DNA from: Hypsibius dujardini
Taxonomy: Eukaryota; Tardigrada; Eutardigrada; Parachela; Hypsibiidae
Direction of reading: 5' to 3'
Assembly (NCBI GenBank): GCA_001579985.1
Contig: LRSR01005660.1
Coordinates: 53,969-117,968 of the forward strand
Length of the DNA: 64,000 nucleotides
The notes beneath the pieces are model-generated. The model had not been told where the DNA came from. It made no database searches and worked only from the letters and a program-made list of their open reading frames with translations. Position 1 is the first letter of the stretch. Each line of letters opens with the position of its first letter. The position numbers were made by a program, and so were the translations under genes. This document shows positions 36,344 to 48,295 of this stretch, piece after piece.

Positions 36344-38809
36344 TTATGAAGTGCAGGATGAATTGCCGTCAGGGCACACACATTTCTTGTTATTTCTCGG
36401 GAGAGGCAGACAGATGAAAGGACATCCTCCGTTGGAAGCCGCGCATGCATTACTCACTAAAAGGAAAACGGAACTAGGTTGTGAATCGAAGTATAAATTT
36501 TAATTTAATTTAATTGAACGTACATTTGGGGCACTGTTCTGGCACAAAAGCAATTCCGTATAATTGTCCACTCCGTCCGGCTGGAAGGGAATGTTGCTTC
36601 ATTGCCGATCCGCTTTTAGTGATACTTTTGACGGTGCCACTGCAACAGAACGCGGATTAAGGAAAGACAATTCCAGGATTCGCTACCAATATTGAGTTAC
36701 GTTGATGAGTAAGACGTCCAGTAAACGCGTCCTCCCGACAATGAGATGCCATAAGAGTATTGCCTCGCGCTTCCTTGAGCGGAGACAATTCGTTTGCCTC
36801 CTCCATTCAACGAAATGCATTCGATATTTCCAGTACCTGTAGAAAATTATTGAAACAATATTTAGCAGACATTTTGCTTCGGTACATTTGATTAATGCAC
36901 ATTGTGGTGGAGTATATGTCGCTTTTCTTCTGAAGAAGAGTTTGGAAGTGTCACCGTCAACTATGACGGCCAGAAATTTCATCAGTCGGTTGTTGTCAGT
37001 TACATTGACGGATCCGGACATAAACGTGTCCAAAGAGACCGTTAAGTGCAAGACAAACGTCAACGGACCTTCAGCTGTAAATGAGTTCGTGTTTTGACAA
37101 CCACATCAGCTTACTGGTGTCTGCCCAGTAAAGGTCGTTTGCTTCGTAATCCAAAGCCAGAGAATAGACTTGGACTCCATAGACCAAGACTTGACGATTA
37201 CTTCCATCCATGCAGGCAGTTTCGATTGTTGTTGTAGAGTGTGACCAGTAGATTGAACTGCAAATGTATAAAAGTGATTGAGATGGCGGCAATAAATTCT
37301 TTATTGTACACTCTTCTTCGGACAAGACAGCAATAAATTCACAGCAAATTTTTTATCAGTTTCTGTTTTTGTGGATTACAATAACGAGATGATTGAGCGG
37401 TGGTTCCAAAACTACAATGTTGATTTTTTATTATCTCTGTATTCACTTGATGAGGAAAGGCGCAGTTAATTTTATATTGTGATTTATGAAGTTGAAATCA
37501 TGTAACTGCCCCAAGATTTTTAAACCGTTTAAAAGCTTGTTAAAGCTTGCCCCCTCGTCCGGCGGGGGGGGGGGTGAAGGGAATATATTTTTTGGGACTC
37601 TCTCCATCTGGATTGCCTTCTGCCCCGGCCGACCTCAATCCGCTTTTAGATCCTTCTTTTAATTTGGATGGTACCAACAAAATTTCCTGTCACATGAGAT
37701 AATTGGTTGGAAAATAATTTTGACGCGGCTAGTTTTCCAGGCGTTGCATTTTGACTGGGAATCAATCGAAGAGCACGAACACGATATTATTTGTTAGATT
37801 CTTAGGGCCACTGCATAATTGCTTTTTTCCGGATGTCGTGCACATCAAGAAGATTACTACAAGGGAACTTCAACTTATTAAGATGAAATTAAGATTTCCT
37901 TCAGATCCAGATTTTAAGTGAATACCGGTTGAGGTTGAATATGTTTGACAACTATCCCCAGGCGCATACACTTTAGAGGACTCGATTCACTGTTGTATTC
38001 TTCCGACTTCGAGGGAGATTTTTATGCCCTAAGGTGTGAACATCGCCCTCGCATGCATTGTTGATTTGGACCGGTGTGTGACTGGAGGGGGGCGGGGCTT
38101 AGCTGTCTCTTGCGTCGGGAGAACACTGTACTGACGCACTATAAATCGCAATCCTTGACTACAAAAGCAATCAGTGTATGACAACTGCTATTACCATGAA
38201 CAAGGTATTTTGGTAACTGCTCAGAAATCTAATTGAAAGTTTAACTGCATTATTATCGCATAACTTAAAAAATGGTTGCTAAGTTGATGGTAGATCGTTT
38301 CATTAACTTACCCGCGGGAGGGATGCACGGCAAGTGCTGAATCTCTGTCGATTTCTGTATGCGAAAGGATAGTTTTGTGTCCAGCCTCCAGGTGACTCAT
38401 CTTTGCTACAAGAATGGCGCTGCCTTGAACCCAAAACATATTTCGGGACACAAAGTCCACGGCCAATCCGAAATATGTTTCAGCTAGAATTGAAAATCGA
38501 TGCCATAATCAACATCGCTCTCCAGGAAATGCCAATAGTGAAAGTTTTTCTCATGTTTTTTACCTTTCGAGACGACCAGATCATTGTATGAGCCATCATA
38601 CCAAGAACGTCTAATTCCCGTCACGGAATTCGTCCAGTAGAGATGGTGGTTAACACAGTCCACTGCAACGGCGAGATTGTGTTCTTAAGAAATATTTGTA
38701 AGCTGTTTTATGTCGTCACGATCATCCACAGATAATTTCCAAAGGGATGGACCTTGCGCGAAAACGAGAAATCCATTTGTTTTGTATGGTTCTGTTGTAG
38801 TCCGTTGCC
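36344..38809 (-). pseudogene. YWTD propeller-EGF gene, copy 3, with premature stop
   Basis: Six exons as in its paralogues: 38564-38809, 38312-38483, 37115-37257, 36701-36836, 36524-36639 and 36344-36456. All junctions and phases are kept and the EGF exon (NACAASNGGCPFICLP) is intact. The first exon has TAA at 38695-38697, where copy 1 has GGA in the stretch reading LTNIS. This would truncate the propeller after its first blade. It is the close duplicate of copy 1. Its second-to-third exon intron lacks copy 1's mariner and keeps a MITE (37995-38126). It may have decayed only recently, since nothing else is damaged. Confidence 0.75.
37995..38126. mobile_element. Short MITE with GTATTCTCCCGAC-type ends
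   Basis: Ends gtattcttccgacttcgagg and, inverted, gtgttctcccgacgcaagag. The same element sits at the same intron position in YWTD copy 6 (58069-58197). In copy 1 its left part is deleted. It was therefore present before the cassette duplications. Confidence 0.65.
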
Positions 38810-40170
38810 CTGAAAACAGGCAGCCAAAATAGGCACTGCAGGCGAGGAATAATCTTTCTGCCTCATACTTTCTTTTGGGGAACACCTTGGTTGTACTCAC
38901 TAATATAATATGATATTCTGTGACTTATCAACAAGTTAAAATAAACGTTTGCGTCAAGTTGTGGATGTGTATAAAAGGTTTGGGATGGGAGATGGGAGAT
39001 GGAGGATGTAAGATAAGGGATGGGAGATGGGGATGGGAGATGGGAGATCGGAGTAAAATGGGGGATGTGAATTATAAGGATGGGGATCGACTATTTGAGG
39101 TTTGAGGATGAGGGATGTGAGATTGGAAAAATTAAAGTTGTGAGATTTGAGCAAAAAATATTTAAAAGGTCGCCGTCCCATTAAATCGTGAGTGGTCAGT
39201 TTGATGTACACATACTGTACGCTGACATTCGTCAACGCGAATTTTATATGTATTATATTGTATAATGAACTTTACATCATATATGATGCTTAAAGAAGTT
39301 TGCGTGTATATCGCCATCATGAAGTTGTTTTGATAGATAACTTCTGTACAATGTATAAGAAAACAAGTAAATACGCTGGCAAAAGCAACAATTGCATTTG
39401 CAAATAACCAACAACTTATACCGCGTCAGTAATACCCACAGAAAAAAGATCTGTTTAACTACAGCACTGAAACTTTTCAACAAATTCTTTCTAAATCCGT
39501 CTTCACCCACCAAAATGAAATACTGGTGACCTACCGTGAGCCCTTAAAACATCATATCTCGAATTAAATGTCACACGGAAAGGGATCAATACAAACTGGG
39601 CGGACATTTCCCCTCTCTCACATCAAAAAAAAGAAGCAGGCCACGACGGGGCCGTCAAACAAGACTGATACCCCTCCCCCCGGAATACAGTCACCAGACC
39701 GATCACTTCCGCTTATTTCTGTTACTCATCAGCGTGTCGTAAATTTTGTACGGCAAAACAAAAAGAATCACTCACTGTAGGCGACTGAAAGCTGTGATAT
39801 CCCTAGGCAATTCCTATTTTCTCACAACTTTACCATAGATATAAATACTTTTTTATATGAACCAGTTCATTTGCACGCTGTTACAATACAGAACAACAAT
39901 TTTGATACCAATTATCGTATCCAAGACAATTTTTTACCACAACACTACTTCCGATACTTACAGTAACGGACCCATTACAACGGACGGAATCAGAACCGAG
40001 ATAGCATTTATAATTTTTTTGCCTTCGCGAATTTTTAAATTTTCAAATTTGGCGATGTTTTTTTGGCACTGTTTGAAGAGCGCTGTGAAGTCATCAATGT
40101 GAAGTTTGTGAAGTTCATAAAACTAAATGAATTCTGAATTTAGTTTACCCAACAATTTCAGCTTATATTT

Positions 40171-41102
40171 AATCCTCCCGGCCTCAATGGACAGCTAAGC
40201 ACAGCCCCGTGCCACACATACGCATACGCACAGTTTAAAATTGAGGCACACATACTCTTTAGTCTTGTTTAAATATATTTAAATTTATATTTAAAATGCC
40301 AAAAATCGGCCTTTTTATTTGAAATAAATTACATTTATGTTTTATTTAAAAGAGGTAACTCGCATTAATTTTGTTAATATTTTATTTGAAACAACATTTT
40401 TCCTCAACAACAATTTAAAGTTTTTTATCCACAGCAAGCCGTCATTTAAATAAGCATTTTATTTGAATTTAATGTAGATCTTGTGACCAGAAACCACGAA
40501 AAGCAATTACCTTGTTCCAAATTAATAGGGCGGTTGGCGTATATAATGGCCTATTAGGCATAATTAATTGCAACTTTCCAGCCTGGACAAAATTAACGGG
40601 AGCTAGTCTAAGCTATGGAATGAGTAGAGCTACAGACTAGTCAGGCTGGAGCGAAAGCGACATCAGTGTTTCTTTCGCTTTGAAATTTTCCGCTTCTGCT
40701 GAATAAAAAGTCATGAGCCAAGAGGCAGAGTGTAGACTATTGGTGTCATAAAATATTTAAATTCGGCGTTTCATTTAAATAAAATTTCGACTTTTATTTA
40801 AATAATATTTTTATTTAAAAGAAGCTATTTTGTTTTAAATAATTTTAAAGTATATTTTATTTAATCTCAGCGATAAAATAAAATTTATTTTATATTTTAT
40901 TTAAATGAAAAACTCTTATTTAAACAAAACTAAGACTCTCGCACATGCTCACACGCTCACGCATACGCTCAGACATGCTCAAACATGTTTAAATTACCAC
41001 ACAGTGCATACGCCCATGAAACCAGGTTTATTATTTAAAAGCAGGCACGGGCGGAAGGCACCCTCGTAGGGCATAAAACTGTCCCTTGAGGTCGGGAGGA
41101 TA
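40171..41102. mobile_element. MITE (CTCCCGGCCTCAA ends) with nested hAT-like MITE 40260-40932
   Basis: Duplicate of 4434-6304 but without the mariner. The nested hAT-like MITE starts TAGTCTTG at 40260 and ends at 40932. Confidence 0.7.
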
Positions 41103-41417
41103 CGGTACGTTTGACCTTTTTACGGACGGTTTTACGGACGTAAACACAGACACAGACACGGAGCCAGACACAGACACAGAGTCAGACACAGACGCCGACA
41201 AAGGCACACTTTTGACTTTCAAAATGTGTCAAGGACATAGTTTTTTCCTTAACAATGTACAAATGGATATCGGTCCACATATACGCCTAAAAACTGTTAT
41301 TAGGGTTTAGGTAGCTTATTTTGCACCATGGAAAACCCTTAAATTTTTTGAAAAAATGTTTTGAAGTACCGAGCCGTTGAAAATGGGAACCTCACACCAC
41401 CAAACGTTTTACAAAGA

Positions 41418-42338
41418 TCAAAAACAATAGGTCAAATTTTTTATTGAATATCGAATCACGCGTTTTCTACCCCTTTTTACCCTGCCGCCAGGGGTCCGGT
41501 TTTGAGCTCCAAGGACCCAATTTGAGCCACTGGTTTTGTTAAAGTGTGTTTAACCTACATCAGAACAGTACCTGTTTCGCTTTGATGACATCCTTCACAG
41601 TAACAAATCCTGGCACTCTTATATGCTCCACACTTTCCGCCGCTTAGTTTATCATCGTTGCACGACTGGACACAAGCTTCATCGTCTCCGTCACACTGCC
41701 CGAAATAGCTCTTGCTGAAACATAGCTCTTTGTCCTGGCTTGGGCTCACAGGAGCAGGGGTCCGGTTTGGAGCTGTAAGGACCCAATTTGAACCACTGGT
41801 TAGGTTAAACTGGGTATATACTACCTCCCCCCAACAGTACCTGTTACGCCTTGATGACGTCCTTCGCAAAAACACACCCTGACACTCCCGAATGCTCCAC
41901 ACTTTCCGCCGCTTAGTTTATCATCGTTGCACGACTGTACACAAGCTTCATCGTCTCCGTCACACTGCCCGAAATAGCTCTTGCTGAAACATAGCTTTTC
42001 TTTGTCCTGGCTTGGCCTCACAGGAGCAGGGGTCCGGTTCCGAGCTGTAAGGACCCAATTTGAGTCACTGGTTATGTTAAAGTGAGTTTAAACTTTAACC
42101 CAACAGTACTTGTTTCTCCTTGATGACATCCTTCGCAGTAACACACCCTGACATTCCTAAACGCTCCACACTTTCCACCGCATAGTTTATCATCGTTGCA
42201 CGATTCGACACAAGTTTCATCGTCTCCGTCACACTGCCCGGTATAGCTCTGGCTGATGGATACCTTTTTTACGCCTTGGCATGGGCTCACAAGAGCACAA
42301 AATAAAATGAGGCTGTTGCATAGCTGCAAATTCAACAT
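41418..42338 (-). CDS. Secreted three-domain plant-type defensin-like protein, copy 2
   Basis: Four minus-strand exons: 42110-42338, 41841-42044, 41572-41772 and 41418-41506. Their lengths (229, 204, 201, 89) equal those of the copy at 6621 and the 240-codon frame is intact to TGA. The signal peptide is MLNLQLCNSLILFCALVSPC, with an extra Cys at its end. Domain 1 carries the alternative Cys before GGKC. In domain 2 the last Cys has become Arg (CEGRHQG), which should leave the domain's first Cys unpaired. Domain 3 is complete. The basic tail is conserved. The donor of exon 1 follows A instead of G (caaGTACTG), slightly weaker than in copy 1. It lies upstream of YWTD copy 3. Confidence 0.72.
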
Positions 42339-43494
42339 TCCTATACAATTGGAGTGAGTTATACGTCGCCAGATCTGACGACACTGGTATTTTATTAGGA
42401 AAAATTGAAGAACGATTGGATTTTGGATAATTGCGAATGTTTTCTACCACCGATTTACCAATAGTGAGTGTCGGATTTTGCACACTTGATCTTCGCAGTG
42501 GTTTGTTGTAATCTACGAATGCTTTCGACCTGCAGGCGTATTTACTTGTTTTGTCAGCAGTATTCCGCCAAAGGCTTTGCTTGGCATCATAATTGCTGTT
42601 ATGAATGATAAAATTAATAATGCTTTTAATGCTTGTCTAGAAAAACTCGTTTCGTGAGTGTTTTACGCCTTATTAATGAACTCCTCACAGTCTTTGCCTC
42701 TACCAATGCGATGCATTAGGCAAACTAATAAAAACGTGGTTAAGTATAATGACACCCAACCAAAGTTATCCCATTTTAAAATTTAGGCTCTCATTCATTC
42801 CCATTCCATCGCCCGGCGGATCTCACCCATCCCCATCCCATTTTTCAAAACAATTCCTTATTCCTCTTCTTGAATCAAATTTCCCATTTCTCATCCCACA
42901 TAAAAATGTCCATGTTTGGTAAATTTCCACGTGACTCTTCGCCTTACACACTGAATAGAATGTCAGTTGACTTTGGTTTTATATGGAGATATAACTTTCC
43001 GCCAATTTAGCAATCAAGGACCGATTTTTCACCTAAAATCATAGTTCAATTTGTTATTTTTTGATGAAAAACTCACTTTATAAGAGACATCTAACTGTTT
43101 TCTATTCCCGTCAATTTCTAAGCTAGTGTCATCATGATATCTCGATAGAAAAAGAATGAAAAAATACAAAAAAATATGACCAATAAGAATCCGATGAAAA
43201 AATACGACAACTCTGCACCCAACAACAGGTGGCGCACTCTCGTTCACCTCTTAAATATCAAAATCGTTATCTTGAACAGAAATCCAACGCCCAAACATAA
43301 TCAAAAGATGAAGAGATATTTTTGGATAGGCCGATGTTTGGGTTTAAGTTTGAAATATTTGCGTTTTGCCTCTGTGTCCACTACCCCTTGGCCCTATCGT
43401 GAGGGTTCCTGGTTTCGACTTGCAAGGGCCCTGAATGAGCTCCTAGCTCATTTTTGCGAGTGGTCTTATTATCGGATGAGTAGAGATCGTCGAA

Positions 43495-43911
43495 AAGTCG
43501 AAGTCGAGGAGGGGACGAGTGTCAGGCTTGGTGATGTTGCCATGGGACAAGTCCAACACGGGTAGCTTGTTTGCCTTGATCGGTTTCGGCTTTTTCTTGC
43601 CGATGTCTGAGTGATCGGTGGATATCTAGAGGGCGGCTACGATGTCGACTGGGAGGTCGAGTACTTCGTGTCTGCGTGCGGAGACAATCGGCTTGAGGTA
43701 TATCAGACAGTCCCAGTCGTCGCTGGCTGGCGGCCTGGAATGAAGCAGGCACTGAGTTGAAAATAAAAGACAGGTTAAAGTAGACAGCAAACAAACAGAC
43801 AAAATATACAGACAATCGAAGTTCCAGATCCGGACAAAAAGACACCCGGAAAAACAAACAGACAAACTAATAGGCAGGCAGACAACCAGACAAGCAGACA
43901 GAAGGAGACAA

Positions 43912-43956
<45 letters not shown>

Positions 43957-44468
43957 TACAGGCAGACAAACCAAAAGACAGAGAAACAGCCAGGTAGATA
44001 CACATGCAGGCATGCAGAAAGACAAAATGATCGACTGATACACAAACAAGCAGACAAACAGACAGACAGGCTGAATAATAGACAGGTAAACAAAGAGATA
44101 GGCAGACAATTGTACCTGAATATCGTTTCTGAATCGAAAGTTCTCCCAGACAGTCTGGCAGTTTCCACTGTATTCAAAGACACTTTGGCCAACAGACAAG
44201 GCCGCTTCAGGATGACCGATAATGGCCCACTCCGAGTCCAGTGCGACGCTGCGTCGAAATGCGTGATGATAGACATCAGCGAGAAGGCTTTTCGTTTCTC
44301 CGTGAAGTCTGCCTTGGAGACGGCAATGTCTGCGTGAGTCATGTCATTTTTGAAGTTCACGATGACGGGAGTCTTGTGCCAGTCGTGGGTGGCCATGAGC
44401 GATAAGAATCGGAGGAAGGCAACGTCCGGCACGGCTGGTGTCTCGAACAGCTGTGGTCGAACGCAAAT
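43495..44468 (-). pseudogene. NOL6: 3' fragment of NOL6, copy 2
   Basis: Exons 44116-44468 and about 43500-43740. The upstream exon reads without a stop (TGC where copy 1 has TGA). The last exon shares the in-frame TAG (43626-43628) and is cut at about 43500: a deletion relative to copy 1 removes the final YIAALRETF...VVWK part. Both copies are therefore broken, in different ways. Confidence 0.75.
43862..44105 (+). repeat. (CAGA)n microsatellite
   Basis: Duplicate of 9560-9835 with a shorter uninterrupted core. Confidence 0.9.
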
Positions 44469-44819
44469 CTAGAATAAAAAAAGCATCAGTAAACAAAATA
44501 AGAGAAACATACATTCAGGGAGATAGCGATGTATACGAGAAGAGACAGAAAACGTTATTAAAGTATAAATCGATATTTTATTTAAGATCTTCAACAATGT
44601 TGAATTTTATTTCAATAATTGTTTATTTATGATGCATAAAATACGACTGTTAATTTTAAATTAAATATTAACATTTTTTTTCAAATTTAAAATTATTCCT
44701 TATTTTAATGGAACACGTCGTTTGAAACATAAGTGGATATGAGTAATGTTGCTTAAATGTGCACAAAGACATTTTAGATGCTTCAAAAAGTGGCTCTGCT
44801 TTTAAATAAAAATTGTAAA

Positions 44820-46440
44820 AATTGTTACTCTAAATATGTGAATGTTTCGGCTAGTGTCAAAAGCTGTGTTCCAATTTAGGCAAATTTTTGGGGTCCCGAC
44901 TTTGCAAGAAATGTTTCACAAATAGTTCCACAAATAGTTCAATCTTTTCAAAGCGGGCTAGTAGAGGCAGGAGGCATTCCCCCGTATGTTCACCCCACAC
45001 AAGTAAAAGTCCGATGCAACTTTGGAGCTACCTAAAACCCGTCACTGCACCCCCCCCCACAAATTTAATTGTATTTTGATTGACATTTGACAATTATTGG
45101 ATTGTTTTTGGAAGCCTCTGGTGTCGGAGCTGCATGTCGGCCATTATTCAAATTTTGCGATAAAGTTAAACTTTAAATTAAAAGAAGTTGTTCATCCTTG
45201 AAAGCGAGATACACGCAACTTCGCGTTAACCGAGTTAAAGCCATACAATGGCTGAATTAAATGGCTGAACTCAAATACATTATATGTCGATTGTCTTTAT
45301 GTCTATTTTAAAATCATTATAAATGAGTTAATTAACTAAATATAGAATAAAAAATAATTGCTTAAAGAATTATTTTGTGCCAAAAATAATATTTATAACG
45401 ATTATAATAATTATCATTGACAATTTTTACCCCAAGAATAGGCCAAAAATAGGCCAAACCAATAAATATAATACTCCAAGAATAGGCGAAAAGAATTTTT
45501 ACGGTCAAAATGGGAGAATTTTTCTTTTTGGTTTCAGCGGTAAAATTTCAATTTACTGATCACAGCATTCACAGACGCAAAATAATTCAATAGACGAAAG
45601 AAAGCGCATGTGTGAAAACAAAAACCAAAATTGCTCTTGTGCCGCGTTGCTGTGAACGAAAGCAGAACAACATCCGTAATCGTGCGCTGTCCGTTTACAG
45701 TCCTAGCACACTGTTGGAGTTTACTCCAAAAAAATGCAGCATATAAACTGAGAATTAGAAAAGAGATCCCAAATTCTATCGCATTAAGCAATTGTGGTCA
45801 TTTGCGAATAAATATAAATAAGTATAAATAAATGAATGTTATGTTTCAACGTTCTAAAACATGGCGCACCATAAAAACTAGATGAAAAATGCTCGAAATT
45901 AAAATCTTGCAAACGACTACAAATCTGACACAGGTAAAAAGGGCATATGTTAATAATGTCTCGTCCAGGTTTTTACTTGCAAGCAAACCTATGCAAACCT
46001 ATGCCCTGTTTATGACCTGTTTAGCGTCAGGGGAAGTTGTGTTTATCCGCCTACCACTCTCTCTGCAATTGGAAAGAAGCAAACAACATTTTGTGGCAGT
46101 TGTCGTTTTGTCATGATCGATCACAATTTCATTGATGCTGTACATTTTGTCAACGTATCTAGTGCGACACGTATGCAATCACCTCCGGGAAGACCATTTT
46201 AGACCGGGGAAGATAAAGACTAAAAGTGCGGGATGAAATTATTATTCCTGTTTCGTCTTATTTCTCAAATATATCTAATCGAACCAGTGGGTCGATCCTC
46301 TTATAAGTGTTATCAAACTAGAGTATTCCGAAACATTTCAATTCGAATCCGATTAAAATTTTGGACCGTGAAAACAACAAAACAGATAACAAATCTGCGA
46401 CAAAAGTTTGTCAACAAATCGGAAAGAAACTGCGAAAGAT
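44820..46440. other. No gene seen; AT-rich with shared cassette flank
   Basis: 45960-46230 resembles 13890-14100, the downstream flank of YWTD copy 2. Short open frames at 44888, 45377, 45534 and 45889 match nothing recognisable. A nine-C run lies at about 45049-45057. Confidence 0.4.
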
Positions 46441-46441
46441 G

Positions 46442-46727
46442 TTAAGAAGTGCAGGAGTCAGGGCACACACATTTTTTGTTACTTCCCGGAAGAGACAGAC
46501 AGATAAAACGACATCCTCCGTTGGAAACAGCGCATGCATTGCTCACTTAATGAAAAAAATTACAATGATGAGAATTGAGATAATGCTTTTGAATTGCTTT
46601 AATTGACGCACATTTAGGGCACTGTTCTGGGACAAATACAATTCCGTATAAGTTCAAACGCCCATCGAATGGAAAGGAATGTTGCTTCATTGTCGCGCCA
46701 CTTTTGGTGATACTTTTCACGGTGTAA
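46442..46727 (-). pseudogene. YWTD propeller-EGF gene, 3' fragment (copy 4)
   Basis: Only the last two exons remain: 46612-46727 (final propeller part, IVFVPEQCPK) and 46442-46545 (EGF: NACAVSNGGCRFICLS, KKCVCPDSC). The EGF exon has lost nine bases (three codons) but stays in frame to TAA. Similarity stops near 46770, before the fourth exon, so this is a truncated tandem copy. Confidence 0.75.
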
Positions 46728-46769
46728 CTGCAACAGAACGCGGATTAAGGAAAGAAAATTCCAAAATTC

Positions 46770-48290
46770 TCAAAATAGGTGCTCAGCATGCAGTGATTGA
46801 AATAGTTTTTCACACCTTTCCACTCGCTGAACATGATGAACGCGTCGTTAAGGGCCCAAGTGCAGTCACAAATCCGGAGAAATCAGCAAAAAACAGCATT
46901 GCACTTCCGGATCAGCGGGGGTGTGATTGTTTTTTCAGGATTGCGATATGTGCAGTGGAGCATCCATTCTTCGTACTCTGACCTGGAAAGAAAAAAGGCA
47001 AAAAAATTTCAAGCAATTCGTACAAAAATAGAGAATTACTGAAACAGAAAATGGCTCGAATTTGTAGATTATTTAATTCAATTTGCGTAATAAGATTATA
47101 ACGAAAAAGCTAATATAATTTTATTTTATTCAACTACTTTAAAAAGTTTAGATTATTTTAACCTCTGAAATATATTCTTAAATTTAAAGCATAAAGAAAA
47201 AATCTAATTTAGTTCAGTTGAAATCAACTAATTTTAAACGTTTGTTTAATTTAAATTCCGAAAGTAAATATCCTTAATATTACTTACTTGCAGAAGAAAA
47301 AAGGTTTCCTCGCCGGTATTATCTCTGATCATATCAATTTTTCTTCTTTGCAGGATAATGGCGTTAGTTCCACAAGTACATGGCAGTGCGTTATGGGACC
47401 GCGGCTCCGTACGTACAATTTGCGGTGGGATTGTCTGCCCTCTTCTACTGCATCAACTACAACACCATTCGTCTGCATAGTCAGGCCAAATATCACTGAT
47501 CAACCAACCGATCAAGCGACGATATTCTGTTTGCTTTACTGCTCTTGTAATGTTTTGCCGTGTTTAGCGTGAGAAGAAGTATTGTTTATGCGCCTACTTC
47601 TCTCTTTGCTATTACAAAGAAGCAAACAACCTTTTGCAGCAGTTGTCTTTTTGTCTTCATCGATAAAGACTAACAAATCACGGAACGATATCACTTCCTC
47701 AGTTCGCTAAAAATTTATTACGAAGGAATTTTTATTTTTGTTTTTCAGTGACCGACTAATTTTTTAGTTGTTTGCTTTATGTCCCAGTTGAATATTTAGT
47801 AACTAACATTGATTCAATTTTTTTTACAGAAATAAAAGAATTGAATAATTATTTAATTTGTAGTTTTGGTCGACATGGGTAGATCGATTTCAGTTGCTTG
47901 TTTAAATTTTTCAACCTGATTTTTATTAACTAACCAGTTTAGTTCAACTTCTTGTTTTACTAACCACAACACTCACAAATAAGTTCGTTGTAATTTTTCT
48001 TTAGTTTTCAGCTTTGGCTGAAATGGACTAACATATTTCGTTGTTCATCTTATTTCTCAAATTAATTAAACTAATAACTAATCGGTTTAGTTCAGTTATT
48101 TCATTATTCAATGAATAACTTAAAAAGGAACCTGTGGATCCATACTCTTACAAAAATATTTGAATATAGAGTATGCTGAAGAATTTCAATACCATTCGGA
48201 TTGCAATTTTGGACCGACGAAAGCAACCAAAAAAAGATGAAAAAAAACTCCGACGGAAGTTTGTCCAACAAATCGGAAAGAAAATGCGTA
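46770..48290. other. No gene seen
   Basis: 47385-47750 repeats the 13755-14240 flank. AT-rich elsewhere. The plus-strand frame at 47288-47572 lies in the repeated flank and is not a convincing gene. Confidence 0.4.
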
Positions 48291-48295
48291 AGATG

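Larger units (their letters stand above)
36540..44556. repeat. Segmental duplicate of 1-10265
   Basis: Base-level similarity to 1-10265 is high throughout: YWTD exons, MITE, defensin exons and NOL6 fragment in the same order and orientation. Differences are the two mariners (only in the left block), a missing piece matching about 8705-9175, and small indels. At 44556 the match jumps from position 10265 to 11307 of the left block and ends near 44815. Confidence 0.9.

Noticed and set aside
47288-47572. Plus-strand 94-residue frame
   Set aside because: Lies in the flank repeated near 13755 where the frame is not conserved.
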